Below, in pieces: positions 11,101 through 19,210 of a DNA stretch of 64,000 nt. Position 1 is the first letter of the stretch; each line of letters starts with the position of its first letter. Below the pieces are notes generated by a model. That model made no database searches. It saw only the letters and a program-made list of their open reading frames with translations, and had not been told where the DNA came from. Source of the DNA: Mycolicibacterium sp. MU0053 (GTDB taxonomy: Bacteria; Actinomycetota; Actinomycetes; Mycobacteriales; Mycobacteriaceae); assembly GCF_963378095.1 (NCBI RefSeq), contig NZ_OY726397.1, positions 186,001 through 250,000 on the forward strand. The letters run 5' to 3'. The position numbers and the translations under genes were made by a program.

Positions 11101-11651
11101 ATGCCACACTCAGCTACATCTCGGTGGGCCGCACCTTCGGCGGATTCACCGGGGGCACCGCGTCCGGGACGGTGTACGGCGGCGACGGCGGTGACGCGAT
11201 CGGAGTCAACGCCAAGGGCGGCAACGGGAACCGGGCCGCCATCCAGGCGACCGGCGACGGAGCCGAGGCCAGCGGCACGGTCTTCGGCGGCAACGGCGGC
11301 AACGCCATCGGGGACAACAGCATCGGCGGCAACGGCAGCACCCTGGTGAGTCAGATCACCGCGCTGGCCGATGGGGCTACGGCCACCGGTACCACGGTCA
11401 CCGCTGGTAATGGTGGCGACGGCGTCGACGGCGGTACGGGCGGCGCGGGCGGATACGTCAACGTCGGCGTCAACACCGGATCCGTCAACGGCCAGTGGAC
11501 CAATGGGACCGTCAGCGGCGGTAACGGCGGCACCGGTACGGGAGCCGGTCATACCGGCGGCGACGGACAATCCATCGAAAGGTTCGCTGCCAGTAATCAG
11601 GTGCGGGACGGGGAGACTCTGACCGGTACCGACGGCGCGGACGCACCGTAA
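5133..11651 (+). CDS. PGRS-type giant glycine-rich exported protein, downstream tandem copy (2,172 aa)
   Basis: Residues 1-32 form a signal peptide ([13 protein letters not shown] core, AWA cleavage site before Glu33) of a type seen in many exported mycobacterial proteins; there is no PE domain. A Ser/Gly linker follows, then a charged, probably coiled-coil segment at about residues 78-128 rich in Glu, Arg and Lys, then a Pro/Gly linker. From about residue 375 a GLLIGNG-type PGRS start leads into dense GGxGG repeats, and the second half has recurring modules of about 34-40 residues. A perfect 175-residue duplication (8168-8693 and 9530-10055) lies inside. The single cysteine pair visible is in the short TCNAGAAC segment at the PGRS start. 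Likely secreted or surface-attached; function unknown. The start is supported by the signal peptide and a GGGAT site upstream. Confidence 0.9.
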   Translation: MGYANYVGRVGALAVALGIGTAIGGPPGVAWAEPDSGSGGTSQSSGSESSEGAGGGAGSDESGPAAGSAGSSDPKKNKLQVTIRERAESIAKDLEKRNQGLEKRAASIERRVNSFEEKARQLAERLQPRLRVSGGSGASGGVSGIGTDDTDPVAPVVGPVEPVDPSLPAESGPGTGGNSGGTAGDSGDAAGELGESTSAPATSGGGGGDADGRLSRSSLAQSFTVSGENALAASVAGLDGADVGLGAAPEAAAVPALVVEQSVEPVEALLPVPAVSEPGVVGGSVVLSGLLGAFGYTSSAAGGEVPAGPNPSLALLWAAYRRLEVTQASPGAQSLGGEVATFGTGQSGPVSALATPGGSLFSFTVGPLGLFGNGTAANPNGGLLIGNGYSWTADTCNAGAACQGGNGGLLGNGGAGFNGGNGGAAGWIGNGGNGGVGVTGLAAGAGGNGGTGGLLIGNGGAGGAGAAGVSGLDGGVGGAGGNVGRLSVLGNGGAGGAGGNGGAGTAGTLTSVATVGGVGGAGGAGGSGSLLFGRGGDGGKGGNGGAGGAGYNGLTGTAGGGDGENGGDAAAGGAGGAGGAAGQGRFLFLFERSGTDGDGGNGGRGGRGGNAGNGGVGTDGDAVNPDGGRGGDGGERGVAGAGGAAGVAGGSTGVDGNVGAVGAAATGGNGGRGGNGWDSDDVNIAGGNGGDGGNAGSQGNGGVGGQGGAGAAGVDGENGVAAGESGEDGSIGGAAGSGGNGGSGGSVSGNGGAGGKGGTGGVGGSGGDGSTAPGADFAGSGGDGGVGGAGGEGGLGGTALGVGADGLDGAFGDGGAGGSGGLGGSVGDGATGGAGGAGGAGGVGTAAGPGLGGGGGGGGGGATVQELNGGEITDSTAQGGAGGVGGAGSVTESGGSGGTGGTATVIADGTDSTVTDSHAIGGAGVTGDPNGGKGGDGATALVQASGGAAIEGSTATAGNSSNTAVGGSAVIEADGADSSVTDSAATGGNAGHGSNGGTGGAGGAAFVQADGINSAASGSASGGAGGAGSDGGKGGAGGSGSVYAFAHGSAEGSAAGGAGGSGVGVGSQGGAGGTAWVQAGYNGVNGGTASGSASGGIGGDASNGGTGGMGGNALVMAAGAAGVATNNIAVGGDGGAATASGAIGGAGGFSNIAAQDGEITGSTATSGHGGAGHGGHGGKGGDGWIQVSNAGNPIGTSVTDSSVAGGAGGDGGADGTGGASGGDGGTGGSSVVFVAAGQQLTGVNGAGGVGGDGGAGGTYVDAVATGNGGAGGAGGHDEGFGGTAGAGGNGGDGGVGALGGAGGAGGNALGTGGQGGAGGDGGAGGTYVDATHTGSGGAGGAGGAGRVRVNNGTADGTATGGAGGAGGDGDVDGNSGGSGGTGGDALIRATVIGSEASGTATGGAGGAGGTLGATGGAGGAATIEAYNVVATNTTASGTAIGGAGGAGSTGGTGGAGGSAFITTSGTNSAASGSASGGAGGAGSDGGKGGAGGSGSVYAFAHGSAEGSAAGGAGGSGVGVGSQGGAGGTAWVQAGYNGVNGGTASGSASGGIGGDASNGGTGGMGGNALVMAAGAAGVATNNIAVGGDGGAATASGAIGGAGGFSNIAAQDGEITGSTATSGHGGAGHGGHGGKGGDGWIQVPEPNAPAGTVISNATAAGGDGGDGGVSDGANVGGDGAAGGIAGVYGFSGGEVSGSSATGGAGGAGGAGSAAGPGGHGGTGGNGAVTAIEGVITDGHVTGGDGTAGGPNGVDGNPGADNSLYVLSAGSVTDTVVTSGQNTENFTGGAVTVTVGAGGVISGSTVTGGNASDTAAGGAASMSATGAGSTITNSSVTGGDAGVGSTGGSGGTGGAATIEVTNGGTVDGAEAVGGEGGDGINGGVGGNGGLAMITVDDGTLTNVVATANRGGDADGADSTGGRGGGAVVEVLSGATVENSTSTGGVGGDATAGGTGGNGERGYLWAMNDGTVTAGHSFGGDGGYAEGEGAVGGNATLSYISVGRTFGGFTGGTASGTVYGGDGGDAIGVNAKGGNGNRAAIQATGDGAEASGTVFGGNGGNAIGDNSIGGNGSTLVSQITALADGATATGTTVTAGNGGDGVDGGTGGAGGYVNVGVNTGSVNGQWTNGTVSGGNGGTGTGAGHTGGDGQSIERFAASNQVRDGETLTGTDGADAP
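7084..8104 (+). repeat. 1,021-bp direct repeat, copy B (copy A at 1-1021)
   Basis: Identical at all positions compared to the start of the window, while the flanking 3' parts of the two genes differ. This pattern fits recent gene conversion or a recent duplication followed by replacement of the 3' part. Confidence 0.93.
8168..8693 (+). repeat. 526-bp internal direct repeat, copy 1
   Basis: Matches 9530-10055 with constant offset 1362. The boundaries are sharp: 8167 is T where 9529 is C, and 8694 is A where 10056 is C. The length is not a multiple of three, but the offset of 1362 is, so both copies are read in the same frame and give about 175 identical residues. Confidence 0.93.
9530..10055 (+). 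repeat. 526-bp internal direct repeat, copy 2
   Basis: Second copy of 8168-8693 within the same gene, separated by 836 bases of non-identical glycine-rich sequence. Copies this long and perfect can expand or contract by recombination. Confidence 0.93.
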
Positions 11652-11671
11652 CTGCCGCACGGCATTGCACA

Positions 11672-11709
11672 ACAACTGCGGCCCGGTCGAAAGACCGGGC
11701 CGCAGTTGT
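11672..11709 (+). terminator. Rho-independent-type hairpin after PGRS gene 2
   Basis: A perfect 17-bp stem with a GAAA loop followed by ATTTTG. The core is identical to the hairpin at 4312-4347. It also lies between convergent genes, so it may serve the minus-strand SDR gene as well. Confidence 0.85.
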
Positions 11710-11785
11710 ATTTTGAGCCAGAAACTGCGCCCACCGCGCAAAAGTGCGAGAAGCACTCCCGCTCAGCGCAGCGTCAACGAAACAC

Positions 11786-12547
11786 TCAGGTGATGGTGAT
11801 CCCACCGTCGACGGCAATCGTCTGGCCCACCACATAGCCACCGGCCGGCGACGCCAGCCACACCGCGGTGGCGGCCAGTTCGGCCGGATCGCCGGTGCGG
11901 CCCAGCACCACGCGGGGCATCTGCGAGTCGAGGTAGCCCGGCTTGTATTCATCGGTCATCTCCGAGAGGAAGAATCCCGGAGCCAGGGCGTTGACGCGAA
12001 TTCCCTTGCGGCCGCCCCATTGCTGGGCCAGGTCCCGGGTCATACCGATGACCCCGGCCTTGGAGGCCGCGTAGGCCGCCTGCGGCAGCTCGGCGGTGGT
12101 GATCCCGAGGACGCTGGAGATGTTGATGATCGAGCTACCGGGTCCCATCACCCGGCCGCAGGCCTGCGCCATCCAATACGAGCCGTTGAGGTTGACGTCG
12201 ATCACGTTGCGGAACTCGTCGGGGGTCTCGCGGGTGGCGGGCACCGCGGTGCCCACGCCGGCGTTGTTGATCAGCACGTCGACACGGCCGAACTTCTCCA
12301 TCGCGGCGTCCACCAGGGCCTGGCACTGCGCGGGGTCGCTGACGTCGGTCGCCACCGACAGTGCCCGCCGGCCCGTCTTCTCGACCAAAGCCGCGGTGTC
12401 GGCCAGCTTTTCGACCCGCCGCGCACCGAGCACGACGTCGGCGCCGGCCTCGGCGAACGCCTGGGCGAACGACACTCCGAGCCCCGACGAGGCGCCGGTA
12501 ACGATGACGACCTTGTCGTCGAGTTTGAACGAATCGAGAACAGTCAT
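11786..12547 (-). CDS. Short-chain dehydrogenase/reductase (253 aa)
   Basis: A classical NAD(P)-dependent SDR. The cofactor motif TGASSGLG is at about residues 17-24, NNAG is in the middle, and the catalytic YAASK at about residue 160 follows an active-site serine in INISSV. The C-terminus ends in the usual VDGG stretch. It is the last gene of a minus-strand cluster after an acyl-CoA dehydrogenase and an APH-type kinase, so a 3-hydroxyacyl or secondary alcohol substrate in the same catabolic route is plausible. Start: the ATG at 12547 has GAGGAA just upstream and fits the family N-terminus. An in-frame ATG at 12607 overlaps the stop of the preceding gene (ATGA) and would add 20 residues; it cannot be excluded. 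The exact substrate is unknown. Confidence 0.88.
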   Translation of the reverse strand: MTVLDSFKLDDKVVIVTGASSGLGVSFAQAFAEAGADVVLGARRVEKLADTAALVEKTGRRALSVATDVSDPAQCQALVDAAMEKFGRVDVLINNAGVGTAVPATRETPDEFRNVIDVNLNGSYWMAQACGRVMGPGSSIINISSVLGITTAELPQAAYAASKAGVIGMTRDLAQQWGGRKGIRVNALAPGFFLSEMTDEYKPGYLDSQMPRVVLGRTGDPAELAATAVWLASPAGGYVVGQTIAVDGGITIT

Positions 12548-12603
12548 GGAATTTCCTCGCTCCTCCTCGGGGCTCGTACCTCGCCCCGCATTGTCGACTC
12601 GGC

Positions 12604-13782
12604 TCATTTGGGATCCCTCAATACTTGGCGGGCGATGGCGTACTTGTGCACTTCGGTCGGTCCGTCATAGAGCCGGAAGGCGCGGATGTCGGAGAAGATC
12701 ATCCCGACCGGGGTTTCATCGGAAATACCCATACCGCCGAGGATCTGCACGCAGCGGTCGGCGACCTTGAACAATTCCTCGGAGACATAGGCCTTGACCA
12801 TGGAGCTTTCGTGGCGGCCCTTGGCGCCGCCGTCGAGTGTCCAGCAGGCCCACCAGATCGCCAGCCGGCATTGCTGCAGGGCGATCTCGTTGTCGGCGAT
12901 CATGAAGCTCACACCCTGGTGTTCGCCCAGCGGCTTGCCGAAACCCGTTCGGGTGCGGGCGTGTTCGATCGCGATGGCCTGGGCCCGCGACGCCGCGCCG
13001 AGCCAGCGCATGCAGTGCGTCAGCCGGGCCGGGGCCAGCCGCAGTTGGGCGTAGCGCAGCGCCTGTCCCACCTCGCCGAGCACCGCCGACGCCGGCAGCC
13101 GCAGGTCGTTGAACACGACGACGCCGTGGCCCTCGACGTAGTTGCGGTCCATGGTGTTCATCACGCGTTCGATCTCGATGCCCGGGGTCTGGCCGTCGCA
13201 CAGGAACAGCGTCGGCCCGTCGGCACCGTGCTCGTTGGGCGCGACCCGGGCCATGATGATCCAGCTCCGGGCACCGTTGGCGCCGGTGATCAGCCACTTG
13301 CGGCCGTTGATCACGTAGTCGGTCCCGTCGAAGACGGCCTCGGTGTTGAGCTGGTTGGGGTCCGAGCCGGCGCCGCCGGGCTCGGTCATCGCGAACACCG
13401 AACGCTGCCGCCCGTCGATCACCGGGACCAGGAACTTCTCCACTTGCTCCGCGTTGGCGATCTTCGACAGCAGGAACATGTTGCCCTCATCGGGTGCCGC
13501 GCAGTTCAGCGCGACGGGGCCCAGGGTCGACCAGCCGGCCGCCTCGAACAGCACCGCCTGCTCGATGTGGGACGGCTCCCGGCCGCCGAATCGGCTGGGC
13601 GCCTGGAAGGTCAGCAGTCCGGCCGCCCGCGCCAGCTCCACCATCTCGGTGCGCAGCTCCTCGGTGGGGCCGTGCCGGGTAAGCCGGGGATCGGTCTCGT
13701 AGGGAACTATCGTCTCGGTGACGAACGCGCGGATTTCGTCCCGCAGGGCCGCCAACTCGTCGGAGATCGCGAAGTCGATCAC
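12604..13782 (-). CDS. Acyl-CoA dehydrogenase family protein, ACAD10/11-like (392 aa)
   Basis: A full-length ACAD fold. The FAD/acyl-binding stretch FAMTEPGGAGSDPNQ lies near residue 140, followed by the NGRKWLITGA segment, the C-terminal helical domain with RTRTGFGKPLGEHQ, and the terminal YDGPTEVHK. In ordinary acyl-CoA dehydrogenases the last motif carries the catalytic glutamate (YEGT type); here an aspartate is in that place, as I recall for the ACAD10/11 group. The GTG start at 13782 overlaps the stop of the kinase gene by four bases (GTGA), indicating translational coupling. Predicted role: act together with the kinase on 4-hydroxyacyl-CoA, removing the phosphate to give an enoyl-CoA. 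Assignment to the superfamily is firm; the substrate is inferred. Confidence 0.9.
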   Translation of the reverse strand: MIDFAISDELAALRDEIRAFVTETIVPYETDPRLTRHGPTEELRTEMVELARAAGLLTFQAPSRFGGREPSHIEQAVLFEAAGWSTLGPVALNCAAPDEGNMFLLSKIANAEQVEKFLVPVIDGRQRSVFAMTEPGGAGSDPNQLNTEAVFDGTDYVINGRKWLITGANGARSWIIMARVAPNEHGADGPTLFLCDGQTPGIEIERVMNTMDRNYVEGHGVVVFNDLRLPASAVLGEVGQALRYAQLRLAPARLTHCMRWLGAASRAQAIAIEHARTRTGFGKPLGEHQGVSFMIADNEIALQQCRLAIWWACWTLDGGAKGRHESSMVKAYVSEELFKVADRCVQILGGMGISDETPVGMIFSDIRAFRLYDGPTEVHKYAIARQVLRDPK

Positions 13783-14813
13783 TGTGCACCGTCCATCAAT
13801 CGTTGGGCTCTTTCGAATAGGAGAAGCGTCGCGGCGTGCAGGTGGTCTCCGACCTCCTTGGGGGCCAGGCCGGCCCCGGCGCGCGCATGGGTGCCCTCCA
13901 AGATGATGCCGAGCTTGAAGCAGGCCAGCACTCCGTACCAGTTGATGTTGCTCAGGTCCCGCGTGGTGTTCTGCGCGTAGCGGTCGATCATGTCCTGGGG
14001 CGTGCACAACCCGCCGGCCCGGCTCAGGGCGTGGTCGAGGACGTCGCCGCCGCCGTCCTGCCAGGTCGCCACCAGCCAGCCGAGATCCAGCAGCGGATCG
14101 CCGATGGTCGACATCTCCCAGTCGACGATCGCGACCAACTCGGGTCCGGTGTGCGAGAACATCACGTTGGCGGCGTGATAATCGCCGTGCATGATCCCGG
14201 GTTGCCAGTCCTTCGGCAGGCGTTCCTGCAGCCAGCGCGCCACGCCGTCGACGTCGCCGATGTCGGGGCCCGGATAGTTCTCGATCTTCGAGTAGGACTC
14301 CAGTTCCGAAAGCCACCGCGGCACCTGGCGTTCCAGGAAGCCGTCGGGCTTGCCGTAGTCGGACAGGCCCACCGCGACGTGGTCGACGGCGCCGAGCTTG
14401 GCCAGCGAGTCGGCCATCGACAGACCCATCTGGAACCGGATGGCCGGATCGGAGGCGTGCAGTTCGGGCAGTTCGGCCCCGGCGTTGAAGCCGTCGATGG
14501 GTTCCATCAGGTAGAACACGGCGTCACCGAGCACCGCGGTGTCCTCGCACACCGCGATCAGCCGGGGGTGCGGGACGTCGGTGCCGGCGAGCGCGGCGAG
14601 CACCTTGGTTTCCCGCAGGATCACCTTGTTGCTGATGGGCCGCAGATGCTGGGGTCCGCGCCGGAACACATACGGTCGGCCCGCGCGCTCGAATCGCAGC
14701 ATGATGTTCTGGGTGCCGCCGGTGATCTCGGTGATGTTTTCCAGCGGGCCCTCGCCGAGGCCGTGCGCGGTCATCCAAGCAGTGACTTTTTCCTGGTCCT
14801 CCACGAGGCTCAA
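13779..14813 (-). CDS. Phosphotransferase family protein, APH/choline-kinase fold (344 aa; FadE36-like)
   Basis: The sequence has the aminoglycoside-phosphotransferase fold: N-terminal YVFRRGP with the ATP-binding region, catalytic loop IMHGDYHAANVMF at about residue 200, and metal-binding IVDWEMSTIGDPLLDLGW shortly after. This family includes the kinase half of ACAD10/11 and Pseudomonas LvaA, which phosphorylates 4-hydroxyacyl-CoA. The M. tuberculosis homologue is, as I recall, named FadE36 although it is a kinase-fold protein. It is coupled by a four-base overlap to the acyl-CoA dehydrogenase gene downstream. The start ATG at 14813 begins MSLVEDQEKV, a usual N-terminus for the group. An aminoglycoside-resistance role is unlikely given the context. 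Confidence 0.87.
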   Translation of the reverse strand: MSLVEDQEKVTAWMTAHGLGEGPLENITEITGGTQNIMLRFERAGRPYVFRRGPQHLRPISNKVILRETKVLAALAGTDVPHPRLIAVCEDTAVLGDAVFYLMEPIDGFNAGAELPELHASDPAIRFQMGLSMADSLAKLGAVDHVAVGLSDYGKPDGFLERQVPRWLSELESYSKIENYPGPDIGDVDGVARWLQERLPKDWQPGIMHGDYHAANVMFSHTGPELVAIVDWEMSTIGDPLLDLGWLVATWQDGGGDVLDHALSRAGGLCTPQDMIDRYAQNTTRDLSNINWYGVLACFKLGIILEGTHARAGAGLAPKEVGDHLHAATLLLFERAQRLMDGAQ

Positions 14814-14856
14814 CCTACCGGGGGGTTGGTTGGCGGGGCCGAGGGGTCCATCGGCC

Positions 14857-15603
14857 TCAGTCCAGGGAATCCCAGAACCGCGTGAGCACCTCGGCGGCCC
14901 GGTCCGGGTCTTCGAGCATCCACCAGTGCCCGAGTCCGTCCAGCACCTCGATGCGCGCTCCGGCCCGTGCGGCGGCGCGGCGCTTCATCTCCGCGGAACC
15001 GACAAAGGGGTCCTCGGTCGCCAGGATCGCCAGCCCGGGTTTGGCCGCCGCATTCGGGAGGCTCCGACCCGCCTCGGCCAGCACCGGCTGGGCCGCCGAC
15101 CGGTACAGCGCCAGGATCGCCGTACCCATCTCCGGGGTCTGCCCCAGCGCCAACTCCGCGGCGACGTCGGCGGGGATTCCGAGCGCGGTGTTGCGTTCGG
15201 CGCGCTCGGCGGCGTCGCCCGCCAGCATGGCCGCGACGAAGTCTTCCCCGGCGCCGGGTGTCTGCCAGATCTGCGCCATGTCGTGCCAGACGTAGTCGGG
15301 GTCGAAGAGTCCGATGACGTCGGTGGTCCAGCTGCGGACCAGCTCCGGCCGGTGCATGACGACGTTGACGACGTGCCCGCCGCCCCAGTCGTGGCCCACC
15401 AGATCGACCGGCCCGTCGATCGCGACCAACTCGGTGGCCAGCCAGTCGCGGTAGGCCTCGTGGGTCGCGGGAAAGCCGTCGGGCAGTGGGGCGCCGAACC
15501 CCGGCGGCGACAACGCGATCACGTCGTCGCGCCTGAGTCGCTCGCGCAGCGGTTGCCAAATGGCGGGGGTTTCGGGGTTGCCGTGCACCAGTACGACCGT
15601 CAC
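14857..15603 (-). CDS. Alpha/beta hydrolase, epoxide hydrolase/haloalkane dehalogenase type (248 aa)
   Basis: The protein starts VTVVLVHGNPETP, with the HGNPET oxyanion-hole motif within the first 13 residues. The nucleophile elbow is VGHDWGG, so the nucleophile is Asp, as in epoxide hydrolases and haloalkane dehalogenases rather than Ser esterases. The catalytic His sits in GLGHWWMLEDP near the C-terminus. The GTG start at 15603 has AGGA about eight bases upstream; a longer frame to 15747 would add an unlike, cysteine-rich leader and is not preferred. It lies 43 bases upstream of the kinase gene on the same strand and probably belongs to the same catabolic cluster. The substrate cannot be told from sequence alone. 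Confidence 0.85.
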   Translation of the reverse strand: MTVVLVHGNPETPAIWQPLRERLRRDDVIALSPPGFGAPLPDGFPATHEAYRDWLATELVAIDGPVDLVGHDWGGGHVVNVVMHRPELVRSWTTDVIGLFDPDYVWHDMAQIWQTPGAGEDFVAAMLAGDAAERAERNTALGIPADVAAELALGQTPEMGTAILALYRSAAQPVLAEAGRSLPNAAAKPGLAILATEDPFVGSAEMKRRAAARAGARIEVLDGLGHWWMLEDPDRAAEVLTRFWDSLD

Positions 15604-15691
15604 CGGGCCATCCTGACACGAATGCTTCTCACAGCGGGCGCACAGGATCTGCATAGGGTTGGCCCATCGCGGGGCGGGATACTGGACTGCC

Positions 15692-16426
15692 ATGGCGTCT
15701 TCAGGAGCCGAGCGGGTCGTGATGCGGCGAGCCGACGGCAGCCCCATCAGTGTTCTTGTCGTCGACGACGAGCCCGTGCTCGCCGAGATGGTGTCGATGG
15801 CGCTGCGCTATGAGGGCTGGACGATCACCAGCGCGGGCGACGGCGGCAGCGCCATCGCCGCGGCCCGCACGGCCCGCCCCGACGTCGTGGTCCTCGACGT
15901 GATGTTGCCCGATATGAGCGGCCTTGACGTGCTGCGCCGGCTCCGGGAGGCCAATCCGGCCCTGCCGGTGCTGCTGCTCACCGCCAAGGACGCAGTCGAG
16001 GATCGAATCGCGGGTCTGACCGCCGGCGGCGACGACTATGTGACCAAGCCGTTCAGCATCGAAGAGGTGGTGCTGCGACTGCGCGCGCTGCTGCGCCGCA
16101 CCGGGGTGACCACCGAGGACAGCGGCGCTCAGCTGGTTGTCGGAGACCTGGTGCTCGACGAGGACAGCCACGAGGTGACGCGCGGCGGCGACCCGATCAC
16201 GCTGACGGCCACGGAATTCGAGCTGCTGCGCTTCATGATGCGCAATTCCCGGCGGGTGCTGTCCAAGGCGCAGATCCTCGACCGGGTGTGGAGCTACGAC
16301 TTCGGCGGGCGGTCCAACATCGTCGAGCTCTACATCTCCTATCTGCGTAAGAAGATCGACCACGGTCGCGCGCCGATGATCCACACCCTGCGGGGGGCGG
16401 GGTATGTCCTCAAGCCGGCCGCCTGA
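15692..16426 (+). CDS. tcrX: OmpR-family response regulator TcrX
   Basis: An N-terminal receiver domain with acidic pocket VVDDEP (Asp25/26 from this start), phospho-acceptor Asp69 in VVLDVMLPD and conserved Lys in DYVTKPF is joined to a C-terminal winged-helix DNA-binding domain (LTATEFELLRFM, SYLRKKID, RGAGYVLKP). It overlaps the downstream sensor kinase by 23 bases. Sequence and partner match, from memory, M. tuberculosis TcrX (Rv3765c), a regulator linked to iron limitation. The start is uncertain: ATG at 15692 gives 244 aa, while ATG at 15722 would give 234 aa, the size I recall for TcrX, and a GTG at 15719 has AGGAG about 10 bases upstream. Confidence 0.88.
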   Translation: MASSGAERVVMRRADGSPISVLVVDDEPVLAEMVSMALRYEGWTITSAGDGGSAIAAARTARPDVVVLDVMLPDMSGLDVLRRLREANPALPVLLLTAKDAVEDRIAGLTAGGDDYVTKPFSIEEVVLRLRALLRRTGVTTEDSGAQLVVGDLVLDEDSHEVTRGGDPITLTATEFELLRFMMRNSRRVLSKAQILDRVWSYDFGGRSNIVELYISYLRKKIDHGRAPMIHTLRGAGYVLKPAA

Positions 16427-17909
16427 ACAGGGCTGGCGTTCGCCGGGCCGCTGGTCGTTGACGGCGCGCCTGGTGGTGGGTCAGGTGCTGCTGTTGGCCC
16501 TGGTGTGTATCGGCATCGGGGCCGCCACCGAACTGGCGCTGCGTCAGTATCTGATGACGCAGCTCGACCACAGTCTCAATGACTCCTCGCGCCGCTCGGC
16601 GATGATGGCCGGCCTCCCGCCCCCGTCGCCGCCCCCGGGCGTGCGCCCGTTCCGGCAGCCCGGTCCGGGACCGGACTTTCTGGACGCGCCCGGTCAACCG
16701 GTGGGCCTGATCGCCGCGGTGCATCGATTCGACGGTGCGGTGACGGCCGGGGTGCTGACCACTACCGGCGGGCGCGGTGCCTTGTCGCCCACGGCGATTC
16801 AACAACTGGCTGCAGTGGAGCCAGGCGCCGCCCCGGTCACGGTGGACCTCGACGGCGTGGGTGACTACCGGTTGGTCGCGACCGGCAGCCGCGTCGGCGA
16901 CGTCATCGTCACCGGGATACCGATGGCCGAGGTCAACGACACGATGCTGCGGGTCCTGCTGATCTTCGCGGTGGTGGCGGCCGCGGCGGTGCTGGCCGCG
17001 TCGACCCTGGGCATCGTGATCACTCGGCGCGCGCTGGCGCCGCTGAACCGCGCCGCGGCCACCGCGCGACAGGTGGCGCATCTGCCGTTGGACCGCGGCG
17101 AAGTGGAGCTGCCGGTTCGGGTGCCGGAGGCGGATACCAACCCGAATACCGAAGTGGGGCAGATGGGTTCGGCGCTCAATCGCATGCTCGACCACATTTC
17201 CACGGCGTTGTCGACGCGGCAGGCCAGCGAAACCCGGGTGCGCCAATTCGTCGCCGACGCCAGCCACGAACTGCGCACCCCATTGACGGCGATCCGCGGC
17301 TACACCGAACTGGTGCAGCGGCGGCGAGACGAGTTGCCCGACGAGGTAGCGCACGCCATCGGCCGGGTGGCGTCCGAGTCCGAGCGGATGACCAACCTGG
17401 TCGAGGATCTGCTGCTGCTGGCGCGGCTGGATTCCGGTCGTCCGCTCGAGCGCGCCCCCGTCGACCTGTCCCATCTGGCTATCGACACGGTGGCCGACGC
17501 GCACATCGCAGGCCCCGAGCACCAGTGGAATCTGGATCTGCCCGACGAACCGGTGGTGGTGCTCGGCGACGACGCACGACTGCGCCAGGTGCTGGCCAAC
17601 CTGCTGGCCAATGCGCGCGTGCACACCCACGCCGGTACGACGGTGACCGTCGCACTCCACGATTCGGGCGCCGAGGCCGTGGTGCGCGTCAGTGACGACG
17701 GGCCGGGTATCCCCGCGGACCTACAATCCGAGGTGTTCGAACGATTCGCCCGCGGCGACTCGTCGCGCTCCCGCAACGGCGGCGGCACCGGGCTGGGGCT
17801 GGCGATCGTGGCCGCCGTCGTCAGGGCCCACCACGGCAGCATCGCGGTGCGTAGCGTGCCCGGCGACACCGAATTCACCGTTCGGCTGCCGCTCACAGCC
17901 GGCACCTAG
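16404..17909 (+). CDS. tcrY: Sensor histidine kinase TcrY
   Basis: A membrane sensor kinase of 501 aa. The first membrane segment is at about residues 20-41, followed by a proline-rich periplasmic domain, a second segment at about 180-205, a HAMP linker, and the phospho-acceptor H-box ASHELRTPLTAIRGY near residue 288. The ATPase domain has an N-box (NLLANARVH), G1 (DDGPGIP) and G2 (GTGLGLAI). The ATG lies inside the end of the regulator gene, so the two are translationally coupled. Partner of TcrX. The extracellular loop holds an unusual PPPSPPPG stretch; the stimulus cannot be deduced from it. Confidence 0.9.
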   Translation: MSSSRPPEQGWRSPGRWSLTARLVVGQVLLLALVCIGIGAATELALRQYLMTQLDHSLNDSSRRSAMMAGLPPPSPPPGVRPFRQPGPGPDFLDAPGQPVGLIAAVHRFDGAVTAGVLTTTGGRGALSPTAIQQLAAVEPGAAPVTVDLDGVGDYRLVATGSRVGDVIVTGIPMAEVNDTMLRVLLIFAVVAAAAVLAASTLGIVITRRALAPLNRAAATARQVAHLPLDRGEVELPVRVPEADTNPNTEVGQMGSALNRMLDHISTALSTRQASETRVRQFVADASHELRTPLTAIRGYTELVQRRRDELPDEVAHAIGRVASESERMTNLVEDLLLLARLDSGRPLERAPVDLSHLAIDTVADAHIAGPEHQWNLDLPDEPVVVLGDDARLRQVLANLLANARVHTHAGTTVTVALHDSGAEAVVRVSDDGPGIPADLQSEVFERFARGDSSRSRNGGGTGLGLAIVAAVVRAHHGSIAVRSVPGDTEFTVRLPLTAGT

Positions 17910-17953
17910 GTTGTGCCCACATCCGGCCCATCTCCGCACCCGAGGATCAGGGT

Positions 17954-19210
17954 ATGACCATCGCTGTTGACTTCGGCGCCGATCCGATTCGACCCAAGCC
18001 GATTGCGGTGGGCGAGGCCGCGCGGCGCAGAATCCCGGTGCTGGATGTGGTGGTTCCGGTTCACAACGAGCAACGTGCGCTTGCCGATTCGGTTCGCAGG
18101 CTGCACCGGCATCTGAGCGAACAGTTCCCGTTCTCCTTCCGGATCAGCATCGCCGACAACGCCAGCCTCGACGCTACGCCCCAGATCGCCGCTGAACTGG
18201 CCGTCGAATTCGACGAGGTGCGGGTGTTCCGACAGGAGCAGAAAGGGCGCGGCGGGGCGCTGCACGCGGTGTGGTCGACCTCCGATGCGCCGGTCCTGGC
18301 GTATATGGACGTCGACCTCTCGACCGATTTGGCGGGCCTGCTCCCGCTGGTGGCCCCGCTGATGTCCGGGCACTCGGATCTCGCGATCGGCACCCGACTG
18401 TCCCCCCGGGCCCAGGTGGTGCGCGGGCCCAAGCGCGAAATCATCTCGCGCTGCTACAACTTCATTCTGCGCTCGACGCTGACGGCCAGATTCTCCGACG
18501 CACAATGCGGCTTCAAGGCCATCAGGTCCGATGCGGCGCAGGCCCTGTTGCCGCATATCGAGGACACCGAGTGGTTCTTCGACACGGAACTGTTGGTGCT
18601 GGCCGAACGATGCGGACTGCGGATTCACGAGGTTCCGGTCGACTGGGTCGACGACCCCGACAGCCGCGTCGACATCGTCGCGACCGCGATGGCCGACCTC
18701 AAGGGCATCGCCAGGCTGGTGAGGGGGTTCGGCTCCGGTGCGATCCCGGTGGCGGCGATTGCCCGGCAGTTCAACCGGTCGCAGCAGGATTCCACTCCGA
18801 GATCGCTACTGCGCCAAGGCGTTTACTTCGCCACCGTCGGAACCGTCAGTACCGTCGCCTACCTGCTGCTCTACCTGGCATTGCGGAACGGACTGGGCGC
18901 GCAGGGGGCGAATCTGGTGGCACTTCTGCTGACGGCGATCGGTAACACCGCGGCCAACCGGCGGTTCACCTTCGGGGTACGCGGACGGGCTGGGGTGGCG
19001 CGGCATCAGTTCGAGGGGCTGTTGGTGTTCGCCATCGGCTTGGTCCTGACCAGTGGGGCGCTGGCCCTGTTGTACGCCGGGGGCGAACCTTCCCGGGCCG
19101 TCGAACTCGTCGTCTTGGTCGCGGCCAACCTGTTCGCCACGGTGGTCCGTTTCGTCCTGCTGCGCGGCTGGGTCTTCCACCCGCGCCGCACCCGGGGGGC
19201 CGCCCAGTGA
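17954..19210 (+). CDS. GT2-type glycosyltransferase with C-terminal GtrA-like membrane domain (418 aa)
   Basis: The N-terminal half is a dolichol-phosphate mannose synthase-like GT-A domain: VVVPVHNEQ at the nucleotide site, the MDVDLS metal motif near residue 118, and QCGFKA in the acceptor loop. The C-terminal third (from about residue 280) has four hydrophobic segments of the GtrA type, with NRRFTF between helices. Such fusions transfer a sugar from a nucleotide sugar to polyprenyl phosphate and help present it across the membrane. Its stop overlaps the start of the next gene, a GT39-type transferase that would use the lipid-linked sugar. The ATG at 17954 follows an AGGAT-like stretch. The sugar identity is unknown. 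Confidence 0.85.
   Translation: MTIAVDFGADPIRPKPIAVGEAARRRIPVLDVVVPVHNEQRALADSVRRLHRHLSEQFPFSFRISIADNASLDATPQIAAELAVEFDEVRVFRQEQKGRGGALHAVWSTSDAPVLAYMDVDLSTDLAGLLPLVAPLMSGHSDLAIGTRLSPRAQVVRGPKREIISRCYNFILRSTLTARFSDAQCGFKAIRSDAAQALLPHIEDTEWFFDTELLVLAERCGLRIHEVPVDWVDDPDSRVDIVATAMADLKGIARLVRGFGSGAIPVAAIARQFNRSQQDSTPRSLLRQGVYFATVGTVSTVAYLLLYLALRNGLGAQGANLVALLLTAIGNTAANRRFTFGVRGRAGVARHQFEGLLVFAIGLVLTSGALALLYAGGEPSRAVELVVLVAANLFATVVRFVLLRGWVFHPRRTRGAAQ

Noticed and set aside
1..11651. CRISPR-like array in the regularly repeated DNA
   Set aside because: Repeats are glycine codons in frame of variable length, with no constant repeat and unique spacers, and no cas genes nearby.
1..11651. PE_PGRS family assignment
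   Set aside because: The only visible N-terminus is a signal peptide followed by a charged helix; no PE domain is seen.
5001..11756. Very long minus-strand open frame (2,251 codons) opposite PGRS gene 2, and similar ones opposite gene 1
   Set aside because: Sequence is Ala/Thr/Arg-rich without any motif and follows from glycine codon bias on the other strand; the plus strand has a signal peptide and a terminator.
13779..14813. Aminoglycoside resistance enzyme
   Set aside because: The fold fits, but the coupled acyl-CoA dehydrogenase and the similarity to ACAD10/11-type kinases favour acyl-CoA metabolism.
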